From positions 8,245 through 72,244 of the forward strand of contig CAVRNU010000051.1 in NCBI GenBank assembly GCA_963722585.1: DNA of 64,000 nucleotides, in the 5' to 3' direction. The notes below the pieces were generated by a model. The model was not told where the DNA came from, ran no database searches, and saw nothing but the letters and a program-made list of their open reading frames with translations. This stretch comes from KBS-96 sp963722585. Lineage in GTDB: Bacteria; Acidobacteriota; Terriglobia; Bryobacterales; Bryobacteraceae. Numbering within the stretch: position 1 is the first letter of the stretch; every line of letters starts with the position of its first letter. Positions 1-11,700 of this stretch are shown piece after piece. The translations under genes and the position numbers were made by a program.

Positions 1-679
1 CACCTTGCCGTTCAGGATATTGAAGGCCGCAAACAGCGTGGTCGTGCCGTAGCGCTTATAGTCGTGCGTCTGCCGTTCCGGCAACCTGGCCGCAACGGCA
101 GGATGGGAGCGGTTCGATCTAAGGCCTGGATCTGACTCTTCTCATCCACACACAGCACCAGAGCGCGATCCGGTGGATCAAGGTAGAGGCCAATCACATC
201 CGCACCTTCTCTTCAAACTTCGGATCGTTGGAGATTTTGAATTTCTCTACGCGATGCGGCTGAATATCGTGACGTTGCCAAATGCGCTGCACCATCATAC
301 GAGAAACGCCCAATTTCGCGGCCAGGACTCGGACGCTCCAATGAGTGCCGTTGGCCGGTCTGGTCTTCAGGGTTGTATCCAGAATCTTGCGCTCCAACTC
401 AGAGGTGAGGACGCGCCGGGATCGCTTTCGTGTTTGTGGCTCGCGCAGCGCCTCCATGCCACGCTCAGCGAATGCCGACCGTGCCGCCAAAATGGTCGGG
501 CGGGACAGGCCCGTTTGCTGGCCAATCGCGTGGTTGGATACGCCCTGGCTCGCCAGCAGGATCACCTGGCACTTGCGCGCGGTCCTTTGGGGCGTGCTAC
601 CAGCCCGCGACAGCGATTCCAATTGCCGTTTCTGTGCTTCGTCGAGGGCCAGAGCAGCGGCGCGCACAAACATGCCCAC
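1..679 (-). pseudogene. IS630 family transposase, frameshifted and partial
   Basis: The N-terminal part (194-679, 161 aa) is the helix-turn-helix region (motif GVSNHAIGQQTGLSRPTI, about residues 48-65). The catalytic DDE part continues at 12-197 in another frame, with the typical segment VLCVDEKSQIQALDR holding the first catalytic Asp. The two frames join if GTGCGGATG is read with one more G. A second shift near position 90 is also needed, after which the frame stays open to the window edge (YKRYGTTTLFAAF). Both lesions are small indels. Transposase identity is from family motifs; whether the copy is truly dead or mis-sequenced cannot be told here. Confidence 0.85.
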
Positions 680-729
680 ATTGGATCACGATTCCGCCAG
701 ATTGTAAATAATTAAACGGGACGGGACAC
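1..729 (-). mobile_element. IS630-type insertion sequence, left end outside window
   Basis: A transposase of the IS630/Tc1-mariner group reads leftwards out of the window. The upstream end is probably at 729: the minus strand begins GTGTCCCGTCCC next to a TA dinucleotide at 730-731, and IS630 elements insert at TA. The other end is not in the window, so the terminal repeat cannot be confirmed. Confidence 0.7.
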
Positions 730-934
730 TAGCGTGCCTTGAAGGAGATCGGAGGGCTTGGGCATGTGTCAGTACCTCGAACATCGACAGTATACCTCTA
801 CCATCGACAATTGGCAAGTCACGCGCCATTACGAGCCATCATCGGGAGTTCCCTGATCGCTTAGACGGGCAAGTATTGATCGTCCACCATCCGGGCATAA
901 CGGCGTTTAAGGGGCTATCCGAAGACAAGCCTCT

Positions 935-1180
935 TCAGCCTTCTTTGACTTTCAGCTTGTCTTTGTTTTCGGCAATGAACTGTTTGATTTCGTCTGCCAT
1001 GGAGAGAAGCCTGTTCCACTGCTCCTGATAGAGCGTCACGGGGAAACGGCCGAGACCATAAACGGAGACCGCCCCTTTTTCACTCACCTTCATCGATACA
1101 GAATTTGATCGGCGTTTCTTGAGGGCCTCATTCTCCGCCTTGAGCCTTTCCAGCTCAGCTTTCAAATCTTCGTCTAACAT
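935..1180 (-). CDS. Conserved small protein with N-terminal coiled coil
   Basis: 81 aa. Residues 5-23 are Lys/Glu/Leu-rich and should form a short coiled coil (LKAELERLKAENEALKKR). Residues 28-55 carry a conserved stretch (KVSEKGAVSVYGLGRFPVTL) that I have seen in many unrelated bacteria as a small protein of unknown function. Its start lies 26 bases inside the end of the upstream DUF1697 gene, so the two are probably translated from one transcript. No signal peptide or membrane segment. Function not known. Confidence 0.75.
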   Translation of the reverse strand: MLDEDLKAELERLKAENEALKKRRSNSVSMKVSEKGAVSVYGLGRFPVTLYQEQWNRLLSMADEIKQFIAENKDKLKVKEG

Positions 1181-1727
1181 TGCGCTTCATTTTCGCAGAA
1201 GCTTCGTGGCCTTTCAAAATCCGCAGCACTGAAAGTATTGTGTTCCAACTTCGTGTTGTGGCAGAGGCGCCGAAGAGCGTATCGATCTGGCCAAGATAGC
1301 CGATCGTCTTCATATGACGCCTGTACACTCCAAACACGAGACGATCTTTCGCCGCAATAATTCGTACAAACCAATCCCCAATTTCGGGAATTGCGATCGG
1401 AAGGGAAACCTTGTCTCGAACAGTTTTCGACAAGATGCTCACAAATCGAACCACCTCTGGACTGGACGTCTCAGGTCCAAACGGATTTTCCGTTTCCAAT
1501 CGCACAAGATCACTTCCGTCGCAGAACGCAAGTTCCACTTCAAATGGCAACTTTTGACGCAGCTCTGCAAGAAACTTTAGGCGCGCCCCTGGTTTTCGAA
1601 CTATGAGTGTGCCAGTAGCGCCAACATTCACGACATCGTAGGCGCTCAGCTCTTTAGCGAGAACGCTTGGACGAAATCTCCTGTGCCCTCCAACATTGAT
1701 GCCTCGTAAGAAAACAATCAAAGCCAT
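1155..1727 (-). CDS. DUF1697 family protein
   Basis: 190 aa from the ATG at 1727; the frame is open further upstream but that part is only the shadow of the holin gene. The N-terminus MALIVFLRGINVGGH is the hallmark of DUF1697 (usual length about 180 aa), a cytoplasmic alpha/beta family of unknown function. The central part (VNVGATGTLIVRKPG, residues 33-47) corresponds to the family's conserved 'GN' segment. It overlaps the downstream 81-aa gene. This pair lies just beyond the 3' end of the phage-type operon and looks like host DNA. Confidence 0.8.
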   Translation of the reverse strand: MALIVFLRGINVGGHRRFRPSVLAKELSAYDVVNVGATGTLIVRKPGARLKFLAELRQKLPFEVELAFCDGSDLVRLETENPFGPETSSPEVVRFVSILSKTVRDKVSLPIAIPEIGDWFVRIIAAKDRLVFGVYRRHMKTIGYLGQIDTLFGASATTRSWNTILSVLRILKGHEASAKMKRNVRRRFES

Positions 1728-1891
1728 ACAGCATGTGTGGACGCCAGCGCCGAGCTGAGCTCTTTCGTTCTCCTCGGGCGTGTTCGCGGCGACTAACAAT
1801 ATATATGGAAAATGGGCAGCCGTCGATTCTGAGCAGTTGGTCGGCCACTCGGAAACTGCCCCACCACCTAAAGGGGGTACTTGGATTCGCG

Positions 1892-2386
1892 CTAGGACTT
1901 GTTGCCGATCTTCACGCCCAGCACGTTGACCTGGCTGTCGCCCGGCATGCCCATGATCTGCTTGAGCGCCTCGATCGCCGCCGGAATGCCGATGCAGCCG
2001 AGCATCACGCCGGCGAAGATCAGGTTCAGATTCATTGGGATCTGCGGCTGCGGCGCCTGCAGCACCTTCGCCGCCAAGCCGGAATAGACGAACAGGTAGA
2101 GCGCGCTGAAGCCGTAGCAGAAGAACGCGCGCGCGCCCCACAGGTAATGATCGTTCTTCGCGGAGTCGTCGGCGGCCTGGGTCTGCGCGGTCATCGAGGA
2201 GAGCGCCGCTTCCTGCAGTTGCGCTTGGAGATCGAGCACGTGCTGCTGCGCCGCGAGCTTCGCGTTCGGATCGGTCACGAACTTGTCGATGATGTCGTTG
2301 ACGCCTCCGATCAACGTGGAGACGGCCGAGATCGGACCAGCGGCGACGCCGGACGCGACAGCCCCAGCCACTTGTGAAATGGACAT
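1892..2386 (-). CDS. Phage holin-like protein (3-TM type)
   Basis: 164 aa. An N-terminal Gly/Ala-rich segment (residues 5-33) is followed by a soluble helix (about 43-75) and two clear membrane segments (about 84-103 and 118-140, FFCYGFSALYLFVYSG and LNLIFAGVMLGCIGIPAAIE). This layout is that of the 3-TM holins found with gene transfer agents and siphophages. A holin would permeabilise the membrane so the GH24 lysozyme at 15400-15804 can reach the wall. A good Shine-Dalgarno (AAGGAG) sits 7 bases before the ATG. It is the last gene of the tail operon. Assignment from topology and context; medium certainty. Confidence 0.65.
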   Translation of the reverse strand: MSISQVAGAVASGVAAGPISAVSTLIGGVNDIIDKFVTDPNAKLAAQQHVLDLQAQLQEAALSSMTAQTQAADDSAKNDHYLWGARAFFCYGFSALYLFVYSGLAAKVLQAPQPQIPMNLNLIFAGVMLGCIGIPAAIEALKQIMGMPGDSQVNVLGVKIGNKS

Positions 2387-2398
2387 TGAGAGAACTCC

Positions 2399-2632
2399 TT
2401 ACTTCAGCGGGGTTCGGTTGACGATGGCAGTCACAATATCGGAACCAACGAAGTGCCAGCTCAGCCAGGCGCAGAACATGAGGCGGCAGCTGATCGGCAG
2501 GAACGTTTTGAAGATTTGTGTGAGGGTGACGAAGCGCGTGTTAAAAACGCCGAGCATCTCGAAGGTAAAAATCGAGCCCAAAATCACGAACATCACCGCG
2601 AGATCCCAAGGTTTGACTCCGGAGAACATCAC
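2399..2632 (-). CDS. Small two-TM membrane protein of the phage operon
   Basis: 77 aa with two predicted membrane helices (about residues 9-30 and 46-70, separated by a short polar loop with TRFVTLTQIFKT). It lies 12 bases upstream of the holin gene and 36 bases downstream of another phage gene, all on one strand. Size and topology would fit an accessory holin or antiholin, but no specific family was recognised. Confidence 0.5.
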   Translation of the reverse strand: MMFSGVKPWDLAVMFVILGSIFTFEMLGVFNTRFVTLTQIFKTFLPISCRLMFCAWLSWHFVGSDIVTAIVNRTPLK

Positions 2633-2668
2633 AAAAAGAGTGCCGGCTTCGAGCAGGCGGTCTCCTCA

Positions 2669-3163
2669 CTAGGAGTTGACCGTGAGCGAGCCCGAGGCCT
2701 GCGCGCCGAAAGTCGCTGAATTCGCGCCGAGCCCGATCACCACTTGCTGCGCGTATGGCCGGAGCGCCTGGTCGGCGACCATGGCGGCCCAAGTCGGATA
2801 AGTCAGCAGATAGACCGTCGCGCCTTGGGAGTGCGCGGCCGGCGCGGAAGCGAGCGGCGTCATCTGGGCCCGCGTGACTCCGATCGTAGAGCCGCTCGGC
2901 GATCCGCCCACGGATGTGATCGCCATAGGCTCGCTGTCGATCAGCAGCGTGTCTCCCACTTCCGGTTGCACGAAGGCTAGGCCGCTTGGCGCGGAGAGAT
3001 TCAGTGTGAGCGAAGTGTCGGTTGCTGCCATCGCGGCCGCGAGCGTGCCGGGCGATCCCTGTTGCAGCGAGAGCCATTGCGTGTTGATATCCGCCGCAAC
3101 CGGGGCGGAAAAGGTCACGCCGATATTGGCCGTGACGGTCGGGACTGTGGGTGTCGTGGACAT
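2669..3163 (-). CDS. Hypothetical phage structural protein
   Basis: 164 aa, rich in Ala, Thr, Ser and Val, with few charged residues, no signal peptide and no membrane helix: typical of virion surface or baseplate accessory proteins. The middle part (about 70-105, EVGDTLLIDSEPMAITSV) resembles short beta-rich modules found in phage fibre-associated proteins. A strong AAGGAG ribosome site precedes the ATG. It follows the host-specificity/fibre gene and precedes the holin genes. No exact family recognised. Confidence 0.5.
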   Translation of the reverse strand: MSTTPTVPTVTANIGVTFSAPVAADINTQWLSLQQGSPGTLAAAMAATDTSLTLNLSAPSGLAFVQPEVGDTLLIDSEPMAITSVGGSPSGSTIGVTRAQMTPLASAPAAHSQGATVYLLTYPTWAAMVADQALRPYAQQVVIGLGANSATFGAQASGSLTVNS

Positions 3164-3333
3164 GAGTCAATCTCTCCTTACTTTGGGCATCGAACGCAGA
3201 AGGTCGAACCGCGCGTCATATGCTTGGCGAAGCCCGCATGAGCGTAATTGCTCCAGCTTCACTCTCGCCGAAAAATGCACCCGATTCGATCTTCTAAAGA
3301 ACCTGCGCAGCCACATTCGCATGGATGCTCCCG

Positions 3334-6300
3334 TTACGCGCAGCGGTAGAAGCCTGAAATGTAGAATGTGGCTGCACCCGACGGATAATTTGCTCCGCTG
3401 TTGACATAGCACACGATTTGGTTACTGCTGTTCACGTACAGCATGGCAGGGGCGAATGTCTGCCCGACAATGCTGATTACTCCAGCGGCGGGCGAGACAG
3501 TTCCTCCCTGGCTTGAGCTAGAGATTGGCACACTGAAAATCACAGCGTTGCTGGCCGTGCCACCTAACGTGGTGCTGTAGTTTATCTGGAAGAAAATCCA
3601 TGGCCCAATACGGATGTAGAGCGCGCTGCCGCTCGCGCCGCTCGTTGTCATTCCCCCTGCAGCCGAGATCGTCGGCGTCCAGGTCTGCCAGCCCGAGCCG
3701 AAACTGATGTTGGCCGGCGTCGAGATCGCGAGCGAGCCGCTGCAGGTGATCGTGCCGCTCAAGGTGGCGTTGCCCGAGAGCGTCTGGCCGCTGAGCGCGG
3801 CGCTGCCGGAAATCGTTTGCCCGTTCAGGTTCAGGCCCGCCCCGAGCGTCGTGGTTCCGTTCAGGTTCACGTTGCCGTTCGCGGTCAGGCTTCCGGTCGT
3901 GTTGGTCGAAGGCGCGGTCGTTCCATCGCCCGTGAGGCCGGTATCGTTCACCGAGAGAGAGGTCAGGCCGGAAGCGATCTTGCCTTGCGTCGCGCCGCCG
4001 GAGGTGCGGTAGACGCTGTAGCTCACGGCCATGGGCACGGCCGTCCAGGTCACAATATTGTAATTCGACGAGCTAAGGGTAGCATTGCCGGTCGCGGTCG
4101 AGCCGGCCGAGCTCGCCGCCGTGGTCGAGCCGTCCGCCTGGAGCGCGATGACCACATAGGAATAGCTGGTCGAGCCGGCGGTGCCATGCGTGGTAATGGT
4201 CGGCGCGCTGGGATTCGAGAGCGCGAGAATGTCGAGCGAGCCGGGGATCGATAGCGCGCCGTTGCCGCCGGTCGCGTAGATCGCGCCGGTGACATTGATC
4301 GTGGGCGCGGTCGGCGCATTCACGCCGTAAAAGAACGGCTCGGCCTCGCAATCGAGGTTGTATTGATCGTCCTCTGCGACGCTTGTGAGGCGCACGGGCA
4401 GGTTCGCGACGCCAATGAGCGAGTCGTTGATTGTGACGAGGTCCATCGGCTCGAGCAGCTTCCACTTCGCCTTGAGCTTGAACTTGTAGGTGTTGCGAAC
4501 ATAGTTTTGCCGCCGGACCATGATGCTCAGGATCATGCGAGCGACCGCGACGTCCTGGACGCAGTTCAAAGTCTGGGGATCGGCCTTGCGCTGCCCGAAG
4601 AGCGCGATCGATGCGGATTCGGGCTGCGAAGTCACGACGGTGTTGTATTCGCTCGCGCGGTTCGGGGTTTGCAGCTGCAGCAGGTTCGGGATATCGACCT
4701 GGGCCTTCCGCTCAACGCTGACGAGCGGACTGCCGGCGTCTCCGATCAAGTCGTCTTCGGTCAGATTCGCGACCGGTCCGGAGGCGGTCGGCGCGATGTA
4801 GATGGCGCCGTTGCCCACGGCGCTCACTTCGCTGTAGGGAATCGACTTCAGGGTAAAGCCGCTCCAGACCGGCGCGGCGTTCATCGCCATGTAGAGATCC
4901 TTCAGCCAGTCGCTTGCGCCCTGCTGCGAATCCATGATCAGCGAGCCCATCAGTCCGTTGGCGCGGCACTGCTCGCGGGACAGAAGCAGGGAAGGGCCGT
5001 CCAGAATGTCGCCGAGCGGTTTGGGATAGCTCGGCGGCTCGCTGCATTTGAAGGCGAGGAGCGCCATCTGCGAAGGGCTGCCGGGGTTCAGAGAGAAACT
5101 GCGCTCGGCGATTGGAGCGTCCGGGCCTGCAACAAGAACAGCGCGCCAGGCGTCTGGACTCCCGGCCAGTGAACGACGTTCGGATCGGCGCCGCTGTACT
5201 CGCTCGCGTAATTGCTGAAGGCGAGGACGTAGGCGGGAGTTCCCTTCGCGTTGCTGGTCGTGATGCTCGCTTCGCCGCCGGACGCCGTCACCGTGCCGTC
5301 GAGCGTGTCGACGCCGCCGATCTCCAAGATGGCGACCTGCGTCGGACCGGAGCTCGAGACGCCGGTGATGGTGACCTGGTTCGCTTGCGCGGAGGTGGCC
5401 GGCGCGACCCAGACCTGGCACGGGCCACTGCTGAACAGGGGCGTCCAGGCGTTGCCGGCGCTTGAGAAGATGGAACCCGGATCGCCGGCGAGAGTCGAGA
5501 TCGCCACCACCAGGAAATTTGCCGCCGTATTCGGCTGATCGTAGGCGAGGACGATCGGACCGGAGACGCTCGCGAGCTGATAGCCCTTCTTGTAGACGAT
5601 CGCCGGGAAGTCGTAGCAGGCGAGCGCATGCTGCACCTGGCTATAGGCGAGGCTGGCCGCGAAGCCGGCCTGGTTGACGGCCTTGCCGAAGACGTCGACG
5701 ATCATGTCCGCGAAGTCGGCGTCGCCCGTCGGATTGTACGGATACGAGCCGAATATTTCGAAGCGCATCGCCGGCGCCACGCCGGCCGCGCCGAGATCAA
5801 GATTGGCCGAGCCCACGCCCGCGTAGTGCGGATAGAGGATCTGCTGCAGGTTGTACGGATTGCCGTTGGGATCGTCCCCGTCGAACTCCGGGCCGGTGCC
5901 GAGCTCGCTCTCAAACGTCAAGCGCAGCGCGGCGAGCGGAGTCGGGCCGGCCTCGCTGACGCCGCTGTCGGTGCTGCTTCCAGAGACGTAATCGCCGCCC
6001 GGAAGCATCGCCGCATAGTAGAAGTTCACGACGCTGCCCGGCAGATCCACGTATTCGAACGCGATGGTCGGACCGCTCGCCGGCCCCCAATGGTAGAAGT
6101 AGGGCAGCGGATCGAAATCCGACCCTGGATTGGGCCGGGAATAGGCGCGGTTCCAGAGCGGAAGTCGAAGGAGCCGCTGTAGGTCTGCGGGCCTGGTCCG
6201 CCATAGTCGTCGAAGGTCACATCGTAGTCGACTGTGACGGTGACGCCCAGCAGGCAGTAGAACAGCGAGTCGGGAATCGTTACGCTCGAGGCGGCCGGCG

Positions 6301-6619
6301 CGGAGTATTCGACGAAGTTCAAGCCGAGCTTCGCATTGTTGTTATCCCAGCACTCGAGGATGTGGGCGATGGGATTGGTGCCGACCAGCGCATCGGCGTT
6401 AGCGACATACGTCGTCACCGTTCCCTTGCCCTTCTTGCTGCCGCCGCTCTTGCCCTTCTTGGCGCTGGGGCCAGGCCGGACGTTCGCGCACCAGATCAGA
6501 TACAGCGCGCCTGCCGTGCGGCCGTAGATTACGGGAATGGTCTGGCCGTAGGTGGACGAATTGCTCGTGACGCCGAGCGCCTGCGGCTTGATCCGCGAAT
6601 TGGAAAGCTTGCCGATCAT
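3334..6619 (-). pseudogene. Phage host-specificity / tail fibre protein, two frameshifts
   Basis: One long protein (about 1,090 aa) read in three frames: 6619 to about 6155, about 6155 to 5108, and 5108 to 3334. Joins restore sense if one base is added near 6155 (giving FRLWNRAYSRPN) and one near 5113 (giving LQSAERSFSL). The N-terminal two thirds resembles the phage-tail_3/gp15-like host-specificity proteins that follow the NlpC gene in gene transfer agents. From about residue 720 there are Thr/Ser/Gly fibre repeats (NGTTTLGAGLNLNGQTISG type) and a beta-rich tip (GWQTWTPTISAAGG, about 900 onwards). Expected job: baseplate hub plus receptor binding. Its normal upstream neighbour, NlpC/P60, is now 8.3 kb away at 14927. 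Confidence 0.65.
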
Positions 6620-7391
6620 GGTTTGAATCGCGGTGTGGATTCGCGTAGGGCTATCGCGGCTCTTATTTCAGAGAAGGGCGTGCTCCCCAAAACGGCCACT
6701 TCACAGGCAGCGGGGTTCAACGTCTCGGTTGAAGCCGCGTGCTGCTAAAAGAGGCCCTGTCCGAGTCATCGTTTCATGTCAAATTGACTCGCCAATTCTG
6801 TTGAGCGGACCCTAGCCGACTTGCGGGGATTAATCCGGCCAGTACCCGGCCGTTAGGGCGTGTAGTGTTGTGCTCGAAGCGCGTTCCGCCGTGCAGAAAC
6901 AATATTTCCAAGGTCTTGGTGAGCACAAATCCAAATATTTCTTGCTCGAAGATTTCGATCGTGATTCCAAATCTCGAGTCGATGTTCGAGTAGGGTTATT
7001 CGAGGGGACGGAGGTGGGATCAGTGGATGGATCCGAGATCCCTCGAGCGACCCGAGACCGATCGCTTCGGCCACTGCGAATCCCGTAAGAGCGCGGCCTC
7101 ATTTGAAGCAACTGCGTTTGAATCAGGAAGACTCTGTCCGAGTTTGTTGGAGTCATGTGCAAAAATCTGCGCGTCATGGCGTGCGCGAGCTTCGACGTAG
7201 GAAAGAGTCTTATCCACGAGAGCCCGGACGCGCGAGTCGGTTGTGTCCACGTGCACGGATACCTGGCGATCAGGGTGGATGCTCAAGCGCTACAGGCCGT
7301 GCTGCTTGTCATTTGAACTTAGCGGCTTCGTCGGGGCACCCGCAAACTCGCCTAAGTCATCTGCGGACCAGAACCAGTCCATACTAAAGAT
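6620..7391. other. Non-coding stretch, left edge of the 8-kb inserted block
   Basis: No ORF here has a recognisable product or a convincing ribosome site; the listed frames are short and compositionally mixed. The boundary between the phage operon (minus strand) and the inserted host-type block must lie in this interval. No inverted repeat or transposase end was seen. Confidence 0.5.
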
Positions 7392-8786
7392 ATGGACGGC
7401 GAGAACGTGGCGAGCTCCAGGCGGGAGATCATAAAGGGCATGATGGTCGCCGGCGCAGTGACGGCCGTCCGCGCCCAAACGCCGGCTGGAAGCCGACCCA
7501 ATATCCTCTACATTCATTCGCACGATACCGGCAGATACATCCAGCCATACGGCTTCGATGTCCCGACACCTAATTTGCAAAAACTTGCGCAGGAAGGCGT
7601 GCTGTTCCGCCAGGCTTTTGATGCCGCTCCGACTTGCTCCCCCAGCCGAGCAGCTTTTACTCACCGGGCAATGTCCGCACAATAACGGCATGCTGGGGTT
7701 GGCTCACCGCGGCTTTTTTCTCAACGACTACAACCAGCACATCATTCACTGGCTGCATCCTCATGGGTATCGGTCTACGCTGATTGGACTGCAGCACATT
7801 GCCAAAGATCCTCGAACCATTGGTTACGACGACGTGGTGGAGACTGGCGGAATGCACGTGGCGCAGGTTGCGCCAGCGGCCGCGCGATTCCTGAAACAGC
7901 GGCCCAAACAGCCGTTTTCCTTACGGTGGGCTTTCATGAGACACACCGTGAGTATGCCGCGCCCACTTCGCTCGATGATCAACGATTCACCGAACCCCCA
8001 GCACCCGTTCCGGACACGCCCGAAACACGGCGAGACATGGCCGCCTTTCACGCAACAGCGCGAACGTTGGACGACGGCGTAGGCGCCGTTTTGAACGCAC
8101 TTTCCTCTGGCGGTCTAGCGGAGAATACGCTCGTGATTTCTACAACCGATCACGGAATCGCGTTTCCGGCCATGAAATGCAATCTCACCGTGCATGGAAC
8201 GTCGGTTTACTTGATTATGCGCGGGCCAGGCGGTTTTCGTGGAGGCAAAACTTGCGAGGCAATGGTTTCGCACATCGACCTCTATCCAACCATATGCGAG
8301 TTGCTCAATATCGAGCAGCCAGGCTGGTTGCAAGGTAAGTCGCTCATGCCGCTGATTCGTGAAAACGTGCCGCAGATACATGATGAACTGTTCGCCGAAG
8401 TGAATTACCATGCGGCTTATGAGCCAAAGCGCGCAGCACGAACTCTGCGCTACAACTACATTCGTCATTTCGGTGACCGCAACCGTCCCGTGTTACCCAA
8501 CTGCGATGACAGCCCCAGCAAAACAGTCTGGCTGAACTACGGCTGGCGAAATCAAATTGTGCCGCGCGAATTGCTGTTCGATATTGTCTTCGACCCGGAA
8601 GAGACACGCAACCTGGTAAACGACCCTGCCTACGCCGATGCAGTTAACGAAATGCGTCATCGCCTGGATGCTTGGATGCAGAGGACCAACGACCCGCTAT
8701 TGCGCGGGCCAGTAAAGGCCCCGGCGGGTGCCGTTGTTAACGATCCGAACGGGATGTCGCCACAAGAACCCGTTCGTTCGGCTTGA
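7392..8786 (+). pseudogene. Arylsulfatase-type sulfatase, two frameshifts
   Basis: Reconstructed length about 463 aa over frames 7392-7655, about 7655-7925 and 7925-8786. An N-terminal Tat-like leader (SSRREIIKGMMVAGAVTA) suggests export. The type I sulfatase motif CSPSR (about residue 79) would supply the formylglycine; metal-ligand segments NILYIHSHDTGR and TTDHGIAF are present. Shift 1 is one extra T (GCAGCTTTTACTC for expected ALLTGQ), shift 2 one missing T before ACGGTGGGC (expected LTVGFHETH). Sulfatases of this kind remove sulfate esters from polysaccharides. It converges with the broken TonB receptor gene. If the indels are sequencing errors this is a working gene. Confidence 0.8.
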
Positions 8787-11700
8787 ATATTTAGGACAGA
8801 ATACAATTTTTGCCGCCATCTGAATGATCCGTGCCGGGAAAGTGCTGCTGATCACGCCGGCTTGAGCGGTGCCGATGGTGGCGTTCGGCGGGCTGAAATT
8901 CGCGCGATTGAACGCGTTGAACCACTCGGTGCGCAGATCCATACCAAAGCGCTCTGTCAGGCCGAAGTGTCGCATCAGGCTGAGATCTACATCGAAGTAA
9001 ACAGGTCCGCTAAGAATACCTGTGCCGGAGTTGCCGAATGTGTATGTCGCGGGTCCGACAAAAGCGGCTGTGTTGAACCAATCGGAGATGGATTGCTCGT
9101 CCGAGGGCAGATTGCCGCTCGCGATTCGATTTGGACGCTGATCGCCGCCGCCCGACGAATTAGAAACGTTAGTACCATAGATCGGCGTGATCCGCTGACC
9201 GCTGTCAGCGCTCCAGATCCCGTTCAGGTTCCAGTCTCCGAGGATATACGACAACGGGCTCTGGTGCAGGAATTTGCGGTCGCGACCGAACGGAAATTCG
9301 TAGACATGGTTAAAGGACAGCACGTTCTTGAAATCATCGGGAACGGGGCCCCAATTGCACGCAATGCACGCATAATTTTGAATATCTGAATTGCCGCCGC
9401 CATTCGGATTCCCAACGTCAGAAAGATAGCTCGCGTAGGTATACGAAACGCCGAAGGTAAGGCCGCGCGAAAAACGCTTCTCCAGATGCACCTGCAAGGA
9501 TCATATTTCGAATCGCCTGCGTTGGTTCTGTAAGCGATGTTCACCAGGTTCGGATTAAGGAGATAGTACGGCCTCCGCGGCCCCCAACCGCCCGGGCCTG
9601 GCACAGACTGATTTAGAGCCACGCTGTTTACGAGAATGCGCTCGCCGCGCGTGCCTACATAAGAAACGTCCAGCATCAGATTCGAAGTGAGTTCCCGCTG
9701 AATACCGAAACTCCACTGAATGATTTCACTTTGGCGCAGACTCATATTCCATGCGTCCGGACTGCCCGTAGATAATGCGGCCTCATCTGTAATGCTTGGT
9801 TGAACGGTATCGGCAACCCTTGACTCAATGTGCTGACAGGTGCTCCGTTGATACTAGTTGTGATAGTTTGTGCGAAGTAATACGGCAAATTCTTGTAGAG
9901 TGTGCGCCACCAGCGTCCGTGTCGACGTATGAAATACCGAAGCCGGTGCGCAGAATCGTCTTGCGATCTGAACTGAGTGCGTAAGCCAGACCGACACGCG
10001 GCGCGGGGGTATCGAAGTCAAAGTTACGCAAACGACGGCCATTGCCGTCTATGCCAGCAACCAGCAACAAACCGGTATCCAAGTCCAGATTTGACCAGTG
10101 GTTATGAACGTCATACGGCGGAGCATCCATTTCGTAGCGGAAACCAAGGTCGAGCGTGAGGCGGTCCGTCACGCGCCATGTATCCTGCACAAAAGGCGCA
10201 ATTTGCCATAGCCGCATGCCGAAGGTGCCGTTCAGTATGTTTCGTGAAGCGCTGTCTGTAGCCCCAAGAGCAAAGTCCGAAAGGGATGTTGCTGAAGTCG
10301 TACTGCCGAGCTGGCGCGTGAATTGACCGTTGAAATCGAATGTCCCGCGCGTCGGAAATGCCGAAAATCCATTGAAGCGGTGGCGGAGAAAGAGCAGGCC
10401 GAACTTAATTGTGTGCGCGCCCTTAACTTTCGTCAGCGCAGAATCAAGCTGAAACGTCGTGATGTGGCTGTCTTCAGGGTATGTTGAATTGTCACCAATC
10501 TCCTGGAAACCTGCGATGGTAAACGCAGGCAGGCCACCGGATTTATCGTTGATGTTGATGCCCGGAATCCAAGCGCGGTTGCCGTGTTGTACTGTGCATC
10601 CAATGGCGTAATGTTCGCGTTCCATCGCACCACGGCAAAATGCGCCTCGAGGACTGTGTTCGGGTTGAACGTCTTTGTATAACCTAATGTTGCCGATTGA
10701 TTGATCAGCGGTGTCGTGGTGCCATTCGTGGCCGTGGAAAGATAAGGCCCGAACGGAATGCCCGAATTGCTTGGCGCCGGAATCACTCCTGGAACTACCT
10801 GATCGCTGTTGTCGTATGCATAGCGAAAGAAAAGATGGTCTGATGTGCCGAGATTTTGGTCCACGCGCACCGCAAACTGATCCGTGCGCTGTGTCAGGTC
10901 CGGATTGAAGATGAAATTGTTTGTATTCCCGAGAGAAGTCGGCGCCGGAAGTAGTTTGAACACGGCGACCGCAGCAGGATCGAGCATTGTCGCTGGAATT
11001 TGATTGCCAGCGAAAGGAACACGCAATCCATTGTTTACAACGTACGGATTGTAGATCGGCGTTCCTAACCCGCGAAGTTACCTGTCGCCACCATGTGCTG
11101 TTCGGCTAACGTGGGAATGGTCGAAATTGAGGTCTGCGGCTGCTTCAGTCTGATACCCTGATAATCGCCAAAAAAGAATGTGCGGTTGCGGACAATAGGG
11201 CCGCCGATCGTTGCCCCGAATTCGTTGCGTTGGAAGCCTGGGCGTGAAACTCCATTGAGATTGTTGAAAAACGTGTTCGCGTTCAACTTATCGTTCCGCA
11301 AAAACTCCCAGACATCGCCGTGTAGCTGATTCGTACCGGTCTTTGTTTCCACTTCTGTAACCGCCCCGGCCGATTCGCCGTACTCCGCCGAGTAGTTACT
11401 CGTCATCACCCGGTACTCTTGAATCGCATCTACCACCGGGACCATAACTAAGGTGTTCAGCCATAAGTTACGGTTGTAAATACCATCGATCAGGTAGCTG
11501 TACCCGCGGCTATGGCACCATTCACGCTATAATCAGCGCCGCCACGCATCGCGTACGGACTTCCACCTTCAGATAAGTTCGAAGCAGAGCCGATATGGGC
11601 GCCGGGCGTGAGCAGCACCAAGTCAGTAAAGTCACGGCTGACTAGCGGCAACGCAACAATCTGTTGGCTATCTACGAGCGACGAGACAGTTGCACTTTGC

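Noticed and set aside
173..715. 180-aa plus-strand frame across the IS630 region
   Set aside because: It is the antisense shadow of the transposase; composition and lack of a ribosome site give no support.
1733..2377. 214-aa plus-strand frame rich in His and Arg
   Set aside because: Shadow of the holin gene (high-GC antisense frame).
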